64,000 nucleotides of DNA from Sisyra terminalis (taxonomy: Eukaryota; Arthropoda; Insecta; Neuroptera; Sisyridae): positions 56,492,630 to 56,556,629 of the forward strand of contig OY292274.1 in NCBI GenBank assembly GCA_958496175.1, written 5' to 3'. A program made the position numbers and the translations under genes. The notes under the pieces were generated by a model, which saw nothing but the letters and a program-made list of their open reading frames with translations, was not told the DNA's origin and did not search any database. Shown here piece after piece: positions 51,660-64,000 of this stretch. The stretch's first letter is position 1; the number at the start of each line of letters is the position of its first letter.

Positions 51660-54600
51660 TTATTATGGTGCAGTGCAGTGGACACTGCTCTATCAGTATC
51701 ATCAGATTTAATATCTCACTGTGTACCTATATAATATAGAATAGTATGATCTGTTTATAGATATGATAAATAGTTATGGAGAGCGAGAGAAAGGTTGTTG
51801 TCGATGCGGATAGCGACGTTTCGGAAGTGTAATGTGGAGAATGGATTCATCGAAGGTATGAGAATGAAGTATAAGGTAAACAATTCACATTGCCTTAGTA
51901 AGTTTGTCAGATTTAACTGAGTGAATAATTTCCAAACAATTCATCTCAATTATACAGAGCTATGATTACTATTCTATCCAGTTCTATATAGCTATTGTGA
52001 TACAAATATTTGGGAATTCCGTACCTAGTACCCAAAGTAAAACGAGCGATGTTTAATTTTTTTTCCATGTTCAAAGAACTCTAAAATAACCGCAATATGA
52101 ATGTAATAAAAAAATAAAAATGATGTTGTTCTCCTCTGTCTTAAGGACTATTTCACCGACATATTCCATGAATATGATATGAGCCTGTTTCCTTTCCATC
52201 ATAAAATGTACTTTACAAGTTCAATGTATAGTCGCTCGACTCTCCTATATTCGAAATAAGTTTTCTGCATTTTATTTTCATTCAGTGTCCCGGTTCTTAT
52301 AAAATGCATAACGACTTTAGATTACAATTTTCCATTCTCATTTTCTATCCCTAACTATTATCGCGGTAGATGCAGATGATCGTGAGCATATGAGATGATG
52401 ATGTGACGATGGTGATAATAATAACAAAGCGAATGCAACACATAAAAAACACATCATCATTCCATTCAAGTGAGAGAGATCACATGACCTAAACGTAGCG
52501 TTTTTCTTATTCAACCTAAGGGTGCCATAGGGGGTAACCTTTTAGATGTTGGAGGAATTGACAATTTAACAAGTTTTTCCTATTTTTTTATAAATGAATT
52601 GGGTGTTAAAACGACTATGCTTGATGGCATATCCGATCATCATTGTTTATGATTTTAGGGCTGTAATATGCGACTAATGCTCACATCCCTTATTGTCGTA
52701 TGGGGAATGGAATGACTATAATGTGTGATTATATTACTAGGTATGTACGAACGTATGTACTATGAATTCTATCTACATTCTACAATATACACCAAAATAT
52801 TTTGATCCGTGATTTTCTTTAAGTATATTACATTCTAAATTTAGAGGAAAATTGGGGGAACACATTCAGTTGTAATGTTGTAAACATTTTTTTTTCATAA
52901 TTTATTGCTATAAGGAATTCAGGTTCATAACATATTAATATTCTATTACTATTTATGATAATTTTCCAATAATTTTGTAGGTACATTACTGTATTCAATA
53001 TAATTTGACCTCTTTTTTTAAGTTTTGGGAATGTCAAAAACTTATGGTTAAAATAGGAAAGAAACTACTAATGATGTTCAAACTTCTAGTTATCATCGAT
53101 GAAGCTTATAGAATCCAAATGCAAGAAAAAAATAACCGAGACTCAAGAAAACAAGAAATTCTTTCAGATCATTTTGTGAAGAATAGAGCTAAACCCCTCT
53201 TTAGTACTTTGTAAAATCCCTAAAGCTCCATATTGTACTCCACATGGATTCTTAGAAAAAAGTTATAAATTGTCGAAAAATATATTAATTTGGTGCCAGA
53301 AAAAAAAGATGAAAAAAATCACAAAATTATATTTATAAATAAAACTATTAACTGAAATCGAAGTCGGATTCAGAGATTTGAAATTTGATTTTTTTGGAGT
53401 TGGAATGAAAACCGGAGTCGGAGTAGAAGTGATACCATGTTTATTAATAGTTAAGATTAGTTTTTATGAAATAATCGAAACATATTTCAGGATTTATTTT
53501 CTAATCACAAACATCAATCACTGCTGGATACGAATGTGCAAATTTTTCACGACGTTTCAATCTTTGCTATAGATTAAAATCCAAAATTTTATAAACCAAC
53601 ATCAGAGGTGTAAAATGAATGGGAATTTTCAACCTTTTAAGGCCATTGAAAACTTAAAGTATCCAACAAAATTAGAAGAAGAATAATCGATATTATGGAC
53701 CAGCTAAAAAAAAGGACTATATTAACTTTGTGAGGATTTAAAACGGCCATAAGGAAAAAAAAAATAAAAAGTTATTTTAGAATTCTTTATGCACAAGTTC
53801 AATCATTGGCTGTATATAATAAGTTTTTGAAATTATTTCTTTTCTTTTACTAGCTATACTTTCGTATAAATGTGCACCGATGCACATCTTACCTTATCGT
53901 ATTTATTTGAGAATGAAACTTGGTTTTGACTTGGTATTATGTATTACAGTAAAATATATACTACCACTACAATACATTCCAGACGAAATGGATGCTACTC
54001 AGAAAAAATGTCAACTTCCAAGACAAAGAGAAAAGTGTGAAAGAATGAGTGGGAATTTGATTTCAAACAATAATTTATTATTTACATACCCATGAATGTA
54101 AAATATCGTACAGAAATTCTGGACAAAAAAGTCAACTTTAAACAATAAACGTCAACAAAGAATGCAGCCAATAGCAAAAGTATTAATAAATATTTATCAA
54201 ACCGTTTCATACAAAAAGTGAAGACAAAATGAACGATAATTGAATCATATATTTTCATAGCTTGATTATTTATAAAGACGTTGCTGTTATTGTGGTCTTT
54301 CGTAGGGACAAAGGTATCATCTATAGACTTCGATAAAAATATCAGCGATTTCGATCTGTGTGCTTTCTGCTTGTAAATGTCTATGTTGAATGGGGTTTAA
54401 CAGGAGCCAAAGAGTTAAAGAATTACTTGGCCTTCTCCTAATACTGTTTCATTTTAACTCATTCTTGCTCGCTCGAATATTATGGTTTAAATACATAATA
54501 TTATACATAATATATTAATAGGAATTGCAAATTGACTTGGTCATTGTCGAGACGAGTTCTTTCCATTTTCTTCTTCATTGCTTTCTTGTTTGCCGTGCAT

Positions 54601-57600
54601 CGTTATCTACGTTTATGATTTTATTTGTGACATGAATTTTCAAGCACGTTATTTTATCTATTTATCAACTATTTCATTAAATCAAAATTCTGATGACTGT
54701 TCTGTCCTTTTTTCTCCAATGAACATTTTTTTTCGGAATATTTTGATTAATATCTAAAACGAAAGTTTTGATTTACAAAGCCAATTTTCTTTGATTCTTA
54801 CACAAAAAAAAAAGAAGATATTTTTTTTCTATACTTTTTCAACATTTGATTAATAAAGTAAACAGCGCCAAAAAACAAATATCCCATAACATGAAAAAAG
54901 AACTCATTCGTTCCACACCGTCAATTCGGTACACATTTAAAACACAATCGTTGCCATTTATTTGACGAAGAACAAGATCAGCCTCTACAGCATTAGCATA
55001 TACACAATTCCACTTAACACATGAAATATATATCTCCTGTCTTTAAGCCACCCAAATGTTCGTCACACTATTCACAATTTTAAATAATGAGAACAATATC
55101 ATCACTATTTGAGACTTGCTTACTCCAAATAATTCATCCGAGTAGACCCACCATATTTATCACTTTACAAATTCATATACCTACATGCATTCTCGAATCT
55201 GTTTTTTTTTATGCTAAAAGCTCTTGAATGGCCCCGAAAAAATAAATAAATTGAATTACTGCAATCAGTGATATTGGTTTATAATTCCTACCAAGTATCA
55301 CAACCGAATGCCACCCACGATTTTCTAATTTACCATCAATTAAGATTGACAGGATTTGCAATACATATATATTTTTGGTTGCTGTTAAAAAAAGAAAGAC
55401 TGCACCGTATCAGGTGCCCTCAAAAATACATTATTTATGAGAATGAAAAGAATCAGACAGGACGTTAAAAAGTTGCTATAGACCGAAATAAATATCAACA
55501 CAATTAACGAGAGCGTTACATAGGCAATATATTTTTATAATCATTTTATTCTCCCCATGATAATATTAAAAAAAAATCAATTCTTTTCTTCAAAGTTAAA
55601 ATGATGAGAAACTGGCTATATAAAAGGAAAATGTAAACCTGTATTGACTACAAACGATTGCTGTTGCCTTTTTTTCTTGAACAATATACGTATTTTATTT
55701 TAGTGAAGCTTAGTACGTGTAACTCAAGCTTTCTATAATGAGCTTTTAATAAGAATGACAATTTTTGTAAATTTGATTTATTTCATTGAAAAAAAAAATA
55801 ATGGAAACTACTAAATTTTTATATTCAAGTAGGTGGGTGGTCCTCATACACATTTATCGTTAGAGATTAACATTGAAATCAAACCGGGATTTGATCATAT
55901 GTATGGTGGGTCTTTTGTCTTCTGAGTCGTCTGATTTGCAGGCAATGGCCAAACTGTCCTTGCATTTATTCGAATATCCTTGTTGCACTTATCATTAATA
56001 ACGTGAATCCATCCTTCATATTTCATCATTCTTATGGTCTTCAAAGATGTAGTCATTGCTGTTTAATTCGGAACTGCTGTCATTTTAAGTGTCCCCAACT
56101 GACTATCGTTGCTTCCTTCTGTCTGTTGTCATTGTAAGCTGTCTTTATATAAAATGTCGTCGGTGGAAATTTATGGCTTTGATTGATTTCAAGTATAACA
56201 AACGAACGAATGACAGCAAACAAAAATTATTGTCCTTCCAGTTGTTTTTTTTTTGGTCGAAATTCTTTTTCACGAAATCTTCCTTAAAAGCCCACTGGAT
56301 ATTAACGAAACTTCTTGTCAAAGTAAAAAAAAATAAAATAATTAAGACCAAAAAGATCGATAGTATTAATTATCATTTGTCGAAAAGATTGACAAAACAT
56401 TCAAGCAAACCATTCAGACAGAAACGTGTAATTAACTGATTATGTAATTAGAAATGGGCATGTTATAAAGTTGATAACGTCTGGATCCATTTGTTGATTG
56501 TACAACTCTTTAAAACGTTAAGAGAAATTCATGTCCACACTGTTATCATATAAGTAGGTAATATGTAAATGTTGGAATATTGTATATCATTTGATTTGGC
56601 TTCTATTAGTGAGAGGAACTCTTGGGATACTTATCTTTGAAACACAAAATATCAATTTGAAGCTACATGAGACAAATATGTTTCCAGCTATATTAAATCA
56701 AATGGACGCGCAAAAGGCTATAAATTATAACCATACATCTATGACACATTCGTTTTGATGAATCTAATTTAAGGATCCGAACCATTCGGAATATATTGAA
56801 ACTTGGTCAGATCTATTGATACAAGATTGGCAAGTCTAATCATTTGACAATTTCTCGGAGCTGTTCGAATTTCTAACATTTACTAATGCGGCTTTTACTG
56901 AAAATTAATGAGTATATCGTCATGAATTACATTTAGTGCAGTAACATAACGATAAGACAATTAATTAAAGGTTGGCCCATTAGGCCCGCGCGCTATTGAC
57001 GCAAGTTATGACAGTGTCATAGTCCGATACGCGACCTACCATTATCAAGTGCATTACAACAACACGAATATTCCATTATTGGCTGGTACGATAGCGTTTA
57101 TCATTATTATTACCTTTATTATTTTATATATTAAATTAAATAAATACACATATGGAAGTCGAAAGGATGTTGATTGGAACAAATTGCGTGGGCGAAGCAC
57201 ACACATTTAATGTTGCTAGCATTAATTATTTCGAAGATTGTGAACAAGAAAAACATAAAGATAAATTTAGTCTGTGTGCTGAAAAGCTTATATGTTATAT
57301 TTCATATTTCAACCAAAGAGTTCAAATAACATACACATGCGTTTATTTCGTTAAATTTCTCCCAACACTTACAAATTCTTAGCAATAATCAATACAAATT
57401 TCGTAGACAATCCTGAAAATGATTCTTTTAGTAAAAATTTTTCTATGCAGAAAGTTGGAACATAAAAAAATATTTTTGTTCCTTCTTCGAATGGAATTGG
57501 TCTGACATTTGAATATTTGACATAAAAAGCTCCGAAAGCTCCCGAAATTTTAGTTTAGATTCATCAAACCTTTGATTTAGTTAGACCACTTATGAGCGAC

Positions 57601-57750
57601 AGTGGAATCAAAATAAAAAAAATACTTTCTAATGTTTTCATATATTTATTGAAAATGTAGTATCCAAAAAAAAAAAAATTTTACGGATGATCTGGCAAAT
57701 AACAGTATGGTTAAGAATAAAGGTGCTACACTTGACTTTTGGCTAATGTC
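51660..57750. other. AT-rich non-coding DNA
   Basis: No exon recognised. It contains a degenerate gagtcgga repeat around 53360-53430 and the 15-nt palindrome at 57007-57021. A 116-codon plus frame at 56089-56439 is Lys/Phe-rich and looks like chance. Confidence 0.45.
57007..57021. promoter_or_regulatory. palindromic TALE-type site TATGACAGTGTCATA
   Basis: Two inverted TGACA half-sites (the Meis/Hth/TGIF core) around a central G, in a GC-richer island (56975-57050). Putative only: a motif match, not evidence of binding. Confidence 0.3.
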
Positions 57751-58180
57751 CCTTTAAGACTCGTCAAACCTGGCAATGTTTCATTTTCAACTTTTTTTAT
57801 TCTATTCACGTTTTTTGTTAATTCAGATCTAATAGAGTATAATTTTTTCTTTTGTCGCTAAGTTTTCGGCTCAACTCCTTTTAAAAACCGTCAAATCTGG
57901 TAGTGATGTATTTTCAACTTTGTTTTTTACTCTTTTCGCGATTTTTTTGGTAATTCAATTCTAATATTGTATACTTTTCTCTTTGGCGGTTTAAATTTTC
58001 ATTATGGACCGATTAATTTGCGAATTAAATTAAAAACAAAGTTGAAAATCCAACGTTGCCAGATTTTACTCTTCTAAAAGGGACTTGAATCAAATTTTCA
58101 TTATGGGCCAATTTATTTGCAAATTAAATAAAAAACACACTAGATAATGTAACGTTGTCAGATTTGACGGTTCTAAAAGA
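57751..58180. repeat. four-copy foldback repeat
   Basis: A motif of about 40 bp (cgtcaaaYctggcaatg ... attttcaacttt) occurs twice on the plus strand (57751-57795, 57877-57923) and twice inverted (58038-58080, 58145-58180). A second motif, aaattttcattatggRccRat, occurs directly at about 57992 and 58093. Together they form a nested palindromic cluster, possibly an unidentified foldback element. Confidence 0.65.
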
Positions 58181-58329
58181 TATAAGCCATGTTTTTTCAA
58201 CTATTCAATTCTGTTGAATAAAAAATTTAGTACTAAAGTTGTGTGTATCACTATTCCACAGTACCAACTTCAAATTAGTTTGGAAATGTAAAATTTGTGT
58301 CACTTAGCTGGTGGAATTCAATAGTGTAA

Positions 58330-58861
58330 TATTTAGCTGAATATCACAATTTGTCGGCATTAGAAGAAATAAGATAGCAGATCGGCTTACAATGTAAAAG
58401 CAAATTCAAACATACAGTTTATGGGTTCAAAATTATCTATAGGCGTGCCGATTTACGGCGACACTAAATTGGATAGTCGAATGGACTCAAAATAAAAATC
58501 CTGGAACAACTACTTAGTAGCAAAAGTTTCCAAGGTTATGGTGAAGGACTTTTCGAGAAAATACAATCAAAGATATTTTACTCTTTGGGAAAGAAAGACA
58601 TCAGAATGACAATTAACAATATTAACAGGAGACTGTAATCTGAGGGAACATCTCCAAACTATAGAGTTAAATACTGAGGCAAGAATATTTTGAAAATGTG
58701 AAAAATGGAAGGAAATTATCTTTCATATCCTATTTAACTTCTGGTTCATAGCTATCTTAGCCCCTAAGAACCAAGGGTATAGACTGGGAACCATTTATAA
58801 AGATTTAGTGAACTACCTGCATAGATTTATTTTAGAATCTGGTCTGACCAACTGGAACTAG
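58330..58861 (+). pseudogene. LINE (jockey-like) RNase H / C-terminal ORF2 remnant
   Basis: The plus strand shows, in order, FVGIRRNKIADRL (58350 onward, similar to the GH.GI.GNE.AD..A motif of LINE RNase H), SLGKKDIRMTINNI, then from 58619 a frame reading ILTGDCNLREHLQTIEL and, after one stop, KCEKWKEIIFHILFNFWF through LAPKNQGYRLG to a terminal TAG at 58859-58861. The LTG.C.LR.HL.T phrase is typical of jockey-type elements near the end of ORF2. There are at least two frameshifts. Reverse transcriptase sequence was not seen. Confidence 0.65.
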
Positions 58862-61065
58862 AAACAACTATGAGATGCAAAAGCCCTTATAGGACGTAGC
58901 GTGGAGAAACTCAAAAAAGCTCCCAGAAATCAGAAAAAAAGAAAATATTTCACCAGTATTTTTAAGTCGAACCCTATAAGAAAATACAACCCTACTTAAG
59001 AAAATATTTTTCGAAAAGTTTAACTTTAAAATAGAGTAGGTAGTTTTGGTAATAATTTTGAAAAAGTATTTGTTCATTCCAAATACGAGTGTCCATACTA
59101 TGAAAACTGATATTCAAAAAATAATATTGTTATTAAATTTTTCTCGAAACTTGAACATGAACGGAAAAAATTTCAATCAAAATTATAAAAAGAACAACTG
59201 AAAATTTTTATCATTTCAACATTATAACAGCTCCGCACAAAAAGGAAGAAGGAGAACTCCAATATAACTATGTCTATCTAATATAACAGTAGGCGAAAAG
59301 CAGGCAAATACAGAATGGAACGTTGTGAAATTTCAAACATAACTCAAAGTGACAGACGTACACATACACTTATGCGAATATGCGCTCCAATATATACATT
59401 CTACCATGTACATGTATTCATCGGAGTAGAAATGAAATGAATAAAATTCATAATCATTGGAATTATAAATGTGTGCAAGAGAGACAATATTATGTGTATT
59501 TCATATAATAAAGGTATCAAATTTTTCATCACTTCTGTGTAGGAGAGTGAAAATATGAAAATATAAAGGAAGATAGGAAAGTTTGAGATAGGTCATGAAC
59601 AAATGCCCATTTATCATTAGACACCTTGATATGATCTTTCTTAACAAAGTTGCTGAAGAATATGGAAATTCAAGTGCAATTTGTAACGAACATGTCAGCA
59701 TCTAATGTTTATTACATACGAATTTCATTTGAACTTAAATCGCTCTTAGATGTAAAAATATGGCCCATTTTTCATTTCTGGTTAAGAAATCATTGTAATT
59801 AAATCGTTTATTTTATACGTAAAGAATCATAAAAGTTAACCGTTAAATTAAAACCTAATTAAACAGGACATTTCCGTAATTTTCTACTCAATAAAATACC
59901 ATATCCTTGCGCGTCAATTACCATTATCATTAATGTATTAAGTCAACATTGGTAGGAGGTAATAAAATTTAAATTACTGATTTCCCAAAATTTATCAGAC
60001 TAGTAAAAAATCATGTTGATTGATTTTTCTTATAAGACAGTAGAACAACAAATGAAATTTATCAAGAGATAAATGGAGAATAGAAGGTGTCCGTAGCAGT
60101 ACAGAACCATAACCATTCGCAACGTAAAGGAAGTAATAATTATCTATTATATAACAGAGCTTTAACTATTATATGTACATTTGGGAGATGAGTTTATGGC
60201 ATAGATAAGTTTATGTGCCACTTTGGTTGTGTGTTACGACTTAATATAATAAATGTATAGTATATGTATAGATGATATTACGAGGATGTCTACGTTCGGT
60301 AGGTAGGCAATGAAATCAGTAGAGTATCAAGTTTATCGGTGCAGATCTGTTGCAGATTTTATACGATGTATTCAATTTCATAGCCTAGTGAACATTTTGT
60401 CTCTTCATTTTGAATTGTTATAAGTAAACAAACATTACCACCCACATATGTAAACATTGTATACGTTGACTTCGATGAATCAGAAAGGTATATGACATAA
60501 AACACAATACCTTATTAACACTTTCTTGTCGAAAATTTCCGATTGTATTTCAGTAGAAAAGCTCAATATTAAAGTTCATATTCGAGGAATTATTCAGTAA
60601 GATCTATAACGACTGACCCCTACATTCTGAATGGAATTTCCAGGCTATGGAAATGCCATATTATAACTTAGTAGAGGCAATAAAATTTATCGCAATGGCC
60701 ATTTAGAAGATTGCAACGGAAAAGATGGCGGGGGATGGCATCAACATCGCAACAATCATCAACAAAATGAATGACTGACATTGAACATTGTAAAAGAGAA
60801 TCATCGATAAAATGAGACGTAAATACACAATCAAGCGTCAAATTTGAAGCAGTCATCTCTGTTTTATAGAAAAACGAATGAAGAATTCCACAGTAACATT
60901 TTCAAAAATCTAGGGAGAAAGACATATTCCATAACTTCTATTAAATTCCAGGTTTTATACCGTCTTTTTCTAATAAAAACCGACGTATCATTTTTGCAAA
61001 TATTTTCGCTGCACAAGTGGGATAGACATATATGAGAAGTGGATATAAATTATATATCGTCTCTA

Positions 61066-61173
61066 TTATTCAGAGAATTCAAGAATTTGTGAACAAGCGA
61101 GTCCTAGTTTTGTAGGGAGGCGTCGTCGGGATGCTGCGGCGGCGTCCCTATACGCGTCAGCCGGTTCTGACAT
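61066..61173 (-). other. CpG-rich island with a 35-codon ATG frame
   Basis: GC-rich core at about 61115-61165 in AT-rich DNA. The minus frame starts MSEPADAYRDAAAASRRRLP and ends in TAA. The plus strand also has an open frame from an AG at 61113-61114 (GGVVGMLRRRPYTRQPVLT). No convincing donor on either strand. It could be an unrecognised first exon, a promoter-type island or chance. Confidence 0.3.
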
Positions 61174-61483
61174 AGCTACCACTGTATTCGACAGGCGTCC
61201 TGCTTTTCCGTTTTATTCCCCTTACCTTCTACAGCATCTGTGTGTTTTCTCTCCCCTTTAAATAGTATGAACATGAGACAGACTTATGCAACCCTATATA
61301 CGTTCCCAATTGCCCTCTCGTTTTTAAATTCGGTTTATGGCAAGACGCATGCGTTCCATGTCAATCCCACAGGAAAGAGACACGTATATGATTTATTATT
61401 ATTTTCGTATAAGATGTTCTTTGTCTTTAAATGAGCATTAAGTACAGAATAACGCATCGGAAAATCTATTTTCGTCAGCTGTA

Positions 61484-61570
61484 AGCTTACTGGCAGGCTG
61501 CTAATACTGGTGAACTGGTAAGCTTGCAAACTCAGACTAGCGAACCGGTAGATTGGCAGGTTGAGAGGAT
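61484..61570 (+). repeat. degenerate minisatellite
   Basis: Imperfect repeats of ctggcaggctg/ttggcaggttg and gaactggtaag/gaaccggtag units. Confidence 0.55.
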
Positions 61571-64000
61571 ACGTATAGTTGCAACAAAGATAATGGTACT
61601 GTTGGCTATTGGTGTCTGATTAGTTCTCTTTGTCGTGTGGAAATATGACGATTTCTTGCATTAGGTACATACAATTCCCTACGACTCCTACAGCTGGACT
61701 TGCCACTTCCGGATGCATTTCCCAGTGAGGAGATGAAATAAATGTTGAATCTAACTGGATGTGAAAGATGGATGGACCACCTCTCAATTTTGATTGACAT
61801 ATGAAATGATGACGCCCTCTTACAAGTTACGAGCGAATCGTCGTCTCCGACGTCTGGACTCCAAACAACGTCGATTATTGCACGATAATCACATGAACGA
61901 TGCTCCGAAGTCGGAATGCTTTCGTGATGTAACTCTATTTAATCGTAATATTAAATTGAATCAATTTACGTGTTTTTCACTTCGACATCAAGTTGATTTT
62001 ATTCCATTTTTCGGATATTCTAAATGAATTGAGATATATAAGGAGTCGGGAAAATTCAACTCCTTAAATCCATTACTTCGTCTGTCATACCAGAGTTCCA
62101 CGCTATTCTAGTATTCTGATTCTTTTCCTCGACGAATATTTGTTATTAGGTATTAGTTACTCTACGATGGATTTGTGTTGAGAATGAACTCGGAAATGTT
62201 TGTAACGCAGAGGTCGGTAGGTGGTGCACAATGAACTACTGAAAATCGATATACACAACGCATTACGTCATAGAGTTACTACGCTTTGTCGAGAGGGCGG
62301 TTAAAATGATGGAGAATGATGCAATGTTTCACCCAAACACTGCAGATTACATTGAAAATGCTTTTTCATAAGATAGACACTATGACACTATGTTGATTTT
62401 GATGTTGTGGTCGCCGTGTGTATCTTGACATGAGGAATATATTTGTATGCTCAGATAATTGTCATAAATATGACATTATCGGCGTTAAACACTCATAAAG
62501 TATTAGAAGAATTAGATATGCAAATGGCTAAAATATGAAGATTTCAAGGCACTAATGCGTGTCATAAAATCTAATGACCAATAATTTTCACATTTAAATA
62601 TCAAGACAATAGGATCTGTATACACTAAAGATAAAAACGCTCTTCATCTTGTGGTCCCGAAGCATCATTAGATTAAAAATCGATTGAATAAAGCCCCAAA
62701 AAAGTATCGATAATGACACAAAGAAGTTGTTTTATGAACCTATATTTGAACCGAACCGATACCTAATATCATTGTTAGATCATCATTTCCATGTCTATCA
62801 TTTTAAACGGTAATGGAAATATCGCGTGGTCATTCGACACAACAACAAAACACACCTAGTCCACACCTGCGTTATTCAAATACCGTGTTTGACACATTTA
62901 GTTTTAACATTTCGTATATCGTTCTACGTATCCGTACATATATCCAAACGTATCTTTCTATGTTTATCCATTCTGTTTCTTCTCAACCAATCAGTTTGAT
63001 TTCCATCAATCGACGAATTATAGGTTTAGATCTGACTTTAAAAACCTTTTAGTGAATAATAACAATAAAAATAAAACTTCTGTTAAAGGTTTTAACGAAT
63101 ATAAATCTAAAGTAGGTACGTTAAGATAATGGATAATGTTCCGAATGTAATTATTAGAAATTCAAATGGTCTTTTGATGTGATTAAATTACCAAAAAAAA
63201 AAAAATAAAAACGGCATTTTTGTATTATTAAAATTCAATCTGAAACTATTTAAACGATTAATAAAACAAAATCATAGTAACAAAAACGACTTAATAAAAA
63301 TGTCCTTTTCAAAGACTATAAAACAATATTAGTAATGAATTGATCGCAAAAGGATATCTGAATAACGTTAAAAAGTATGTTGATACCGATAAGATACATT
63401 TATTCCACAAAATAAAGCTCTATGAACTTTGCATAGCTATTTCTTAAAGATTTTCCAACTGACTTGCGTTAAATTTGGACAAATGTATAGAGACATGGTT
63501 TCACCAGAAAAATAAAGGAACTCATCATCTTTAATGATTTAAACCGACATTTTAGCCTGCAATTATTATTAATTGCTTCATTATCATGTTTTAGCATAAT
63601 TGTCAAACTTACGTCGTTTAGATTAGAATCATCTCTAAAATTTTTGACAGTGTGCAATGATGCAGAATATTCAAATTAATAACAACAAAAATAATTGTTG
63701 TATAATCTTAGCTTTTATATAATCTTAAAGTCGATTTCATCCCAATACTTAAAGCTTTAAAACAAGAGGCATAAGGCTTTCTAAAACAATGGAAAAGTAT
63801 AGTTAAATAGTTACACATAACCATGTAAAATTTGATGCGAAATTTAGATATTTATCAAAAATTCTTATGGGACAACTGTACCGAAAAGTTACAACTGTGA
63901 ATATAGACATTGAAAATTTTGAATAGTTCTCTTAAGAAAAATATTTTCAAGTTGTTTTCCTATTGGCCCAAAAGTTCGCGATAGTCAAAGCTTTGTTATT

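Larger units (their letters stand above)
58862..64000. other. non-coding DNA with a CpG-rich island
   Basis: AT-rich except for 61110-61200. A degenerate minisatellite (ctggYaggYtg, gaaYcggta units) lies at about 61484-61570. Open frames at 61794-62027 and 62813-63052 have ATG starts but no recognised domain. No hth exon was found. Confidence 0.45.

Noticed and set aside
51805..51830. gcgacgtttcgg phrase resembling part of the 39.7 kb ribozyme motif
   Set aside because: No CTGANGA core on the expected side.
56089..56439. 116-codon plus-strand frame
   Set aside because: Lys/Phe-rich, no domain, typical of AT-rich chance frames.
1..64000. tRNA, rRNA, CRISPR arrays, bacterial operons or viral genes
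   Set aside because: No T-loop-type GGTTCGAATCC contexts, no rRNA-like stretches, no regularly spaced repeats and no dense coding were seen.

Overview
The window looks like AT-rich nuclear DNA from an insect or another arthropod. It has no dense gene array, ribosome-binding sites or operons. It does have GT-AG exons lying far apart, many decayed DNA transposons of insect type, microsatellites and poly-A/T runs. I cannot name the species.

One gene is identified with high confidence. The minus strand at 23290-23438 carries a single exon of homothorax (hth), the arthropod Meis-type TALE homeobox gene. It encodes the acidic linker and the first part of the homeodomain and stops exactly at the three-residue-loop border, between two good splice sites. 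I found no other canonical hth exon: neither the MEINOX exons expected at higher coordinates nor the rest of the homeodomain expected at lower coordinates. Most of the window is therefore best read as the very large introns of hth. A second, unusual candidate exon lies on the same strand at 48414-48521. It is 108 bp long, 65% G+C in an AT-rich setting, has good splice sites, and can join the homeodomain exon without breaking frame. It may be a cassette exon of hth or an exon of an overlapping transcript.

The rest is mostly transposon debris and repeats. Left to right these are: a GC-rich foldback (6.7 kb); a local tandem duplication followed by an internally deleted Tc1-like element (7.9-8.9 kb); a Penelope-type segment with a hammerhead-ribozyme-like motif (17.3 kb); a hAT-type miniature element with an 8-bp target duplication (18.1 kb); a diverged 430-bp tandem duplication (24.4-25.3 kb); a mariner-like miniature element (32.1 kb); a long inverted repeat enclosing a second hammerhead-like motif (39.7-39.9 kb); a decayed mariner transposase copy (42.2-42.9 kb); a pogo/Tigger-like element (44.8-45.6 kb); a 58-bp TA-flanked palindromic element (51.6 kb); a four-copy foldback repeat (57.8-58.2 kb); and a decayed LINE RNase H/C-terminal fragment (58.3-58.9 kb).

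The most interesting points are the two hammerhead-like motifs with palindromic helix III sequences, the frame-preserving GC-rich candidate exon, and several GC-rich or palindromic islands in the introns that could be regulatory. Other open reading frames in the window are short and low in complexity and look like chance.
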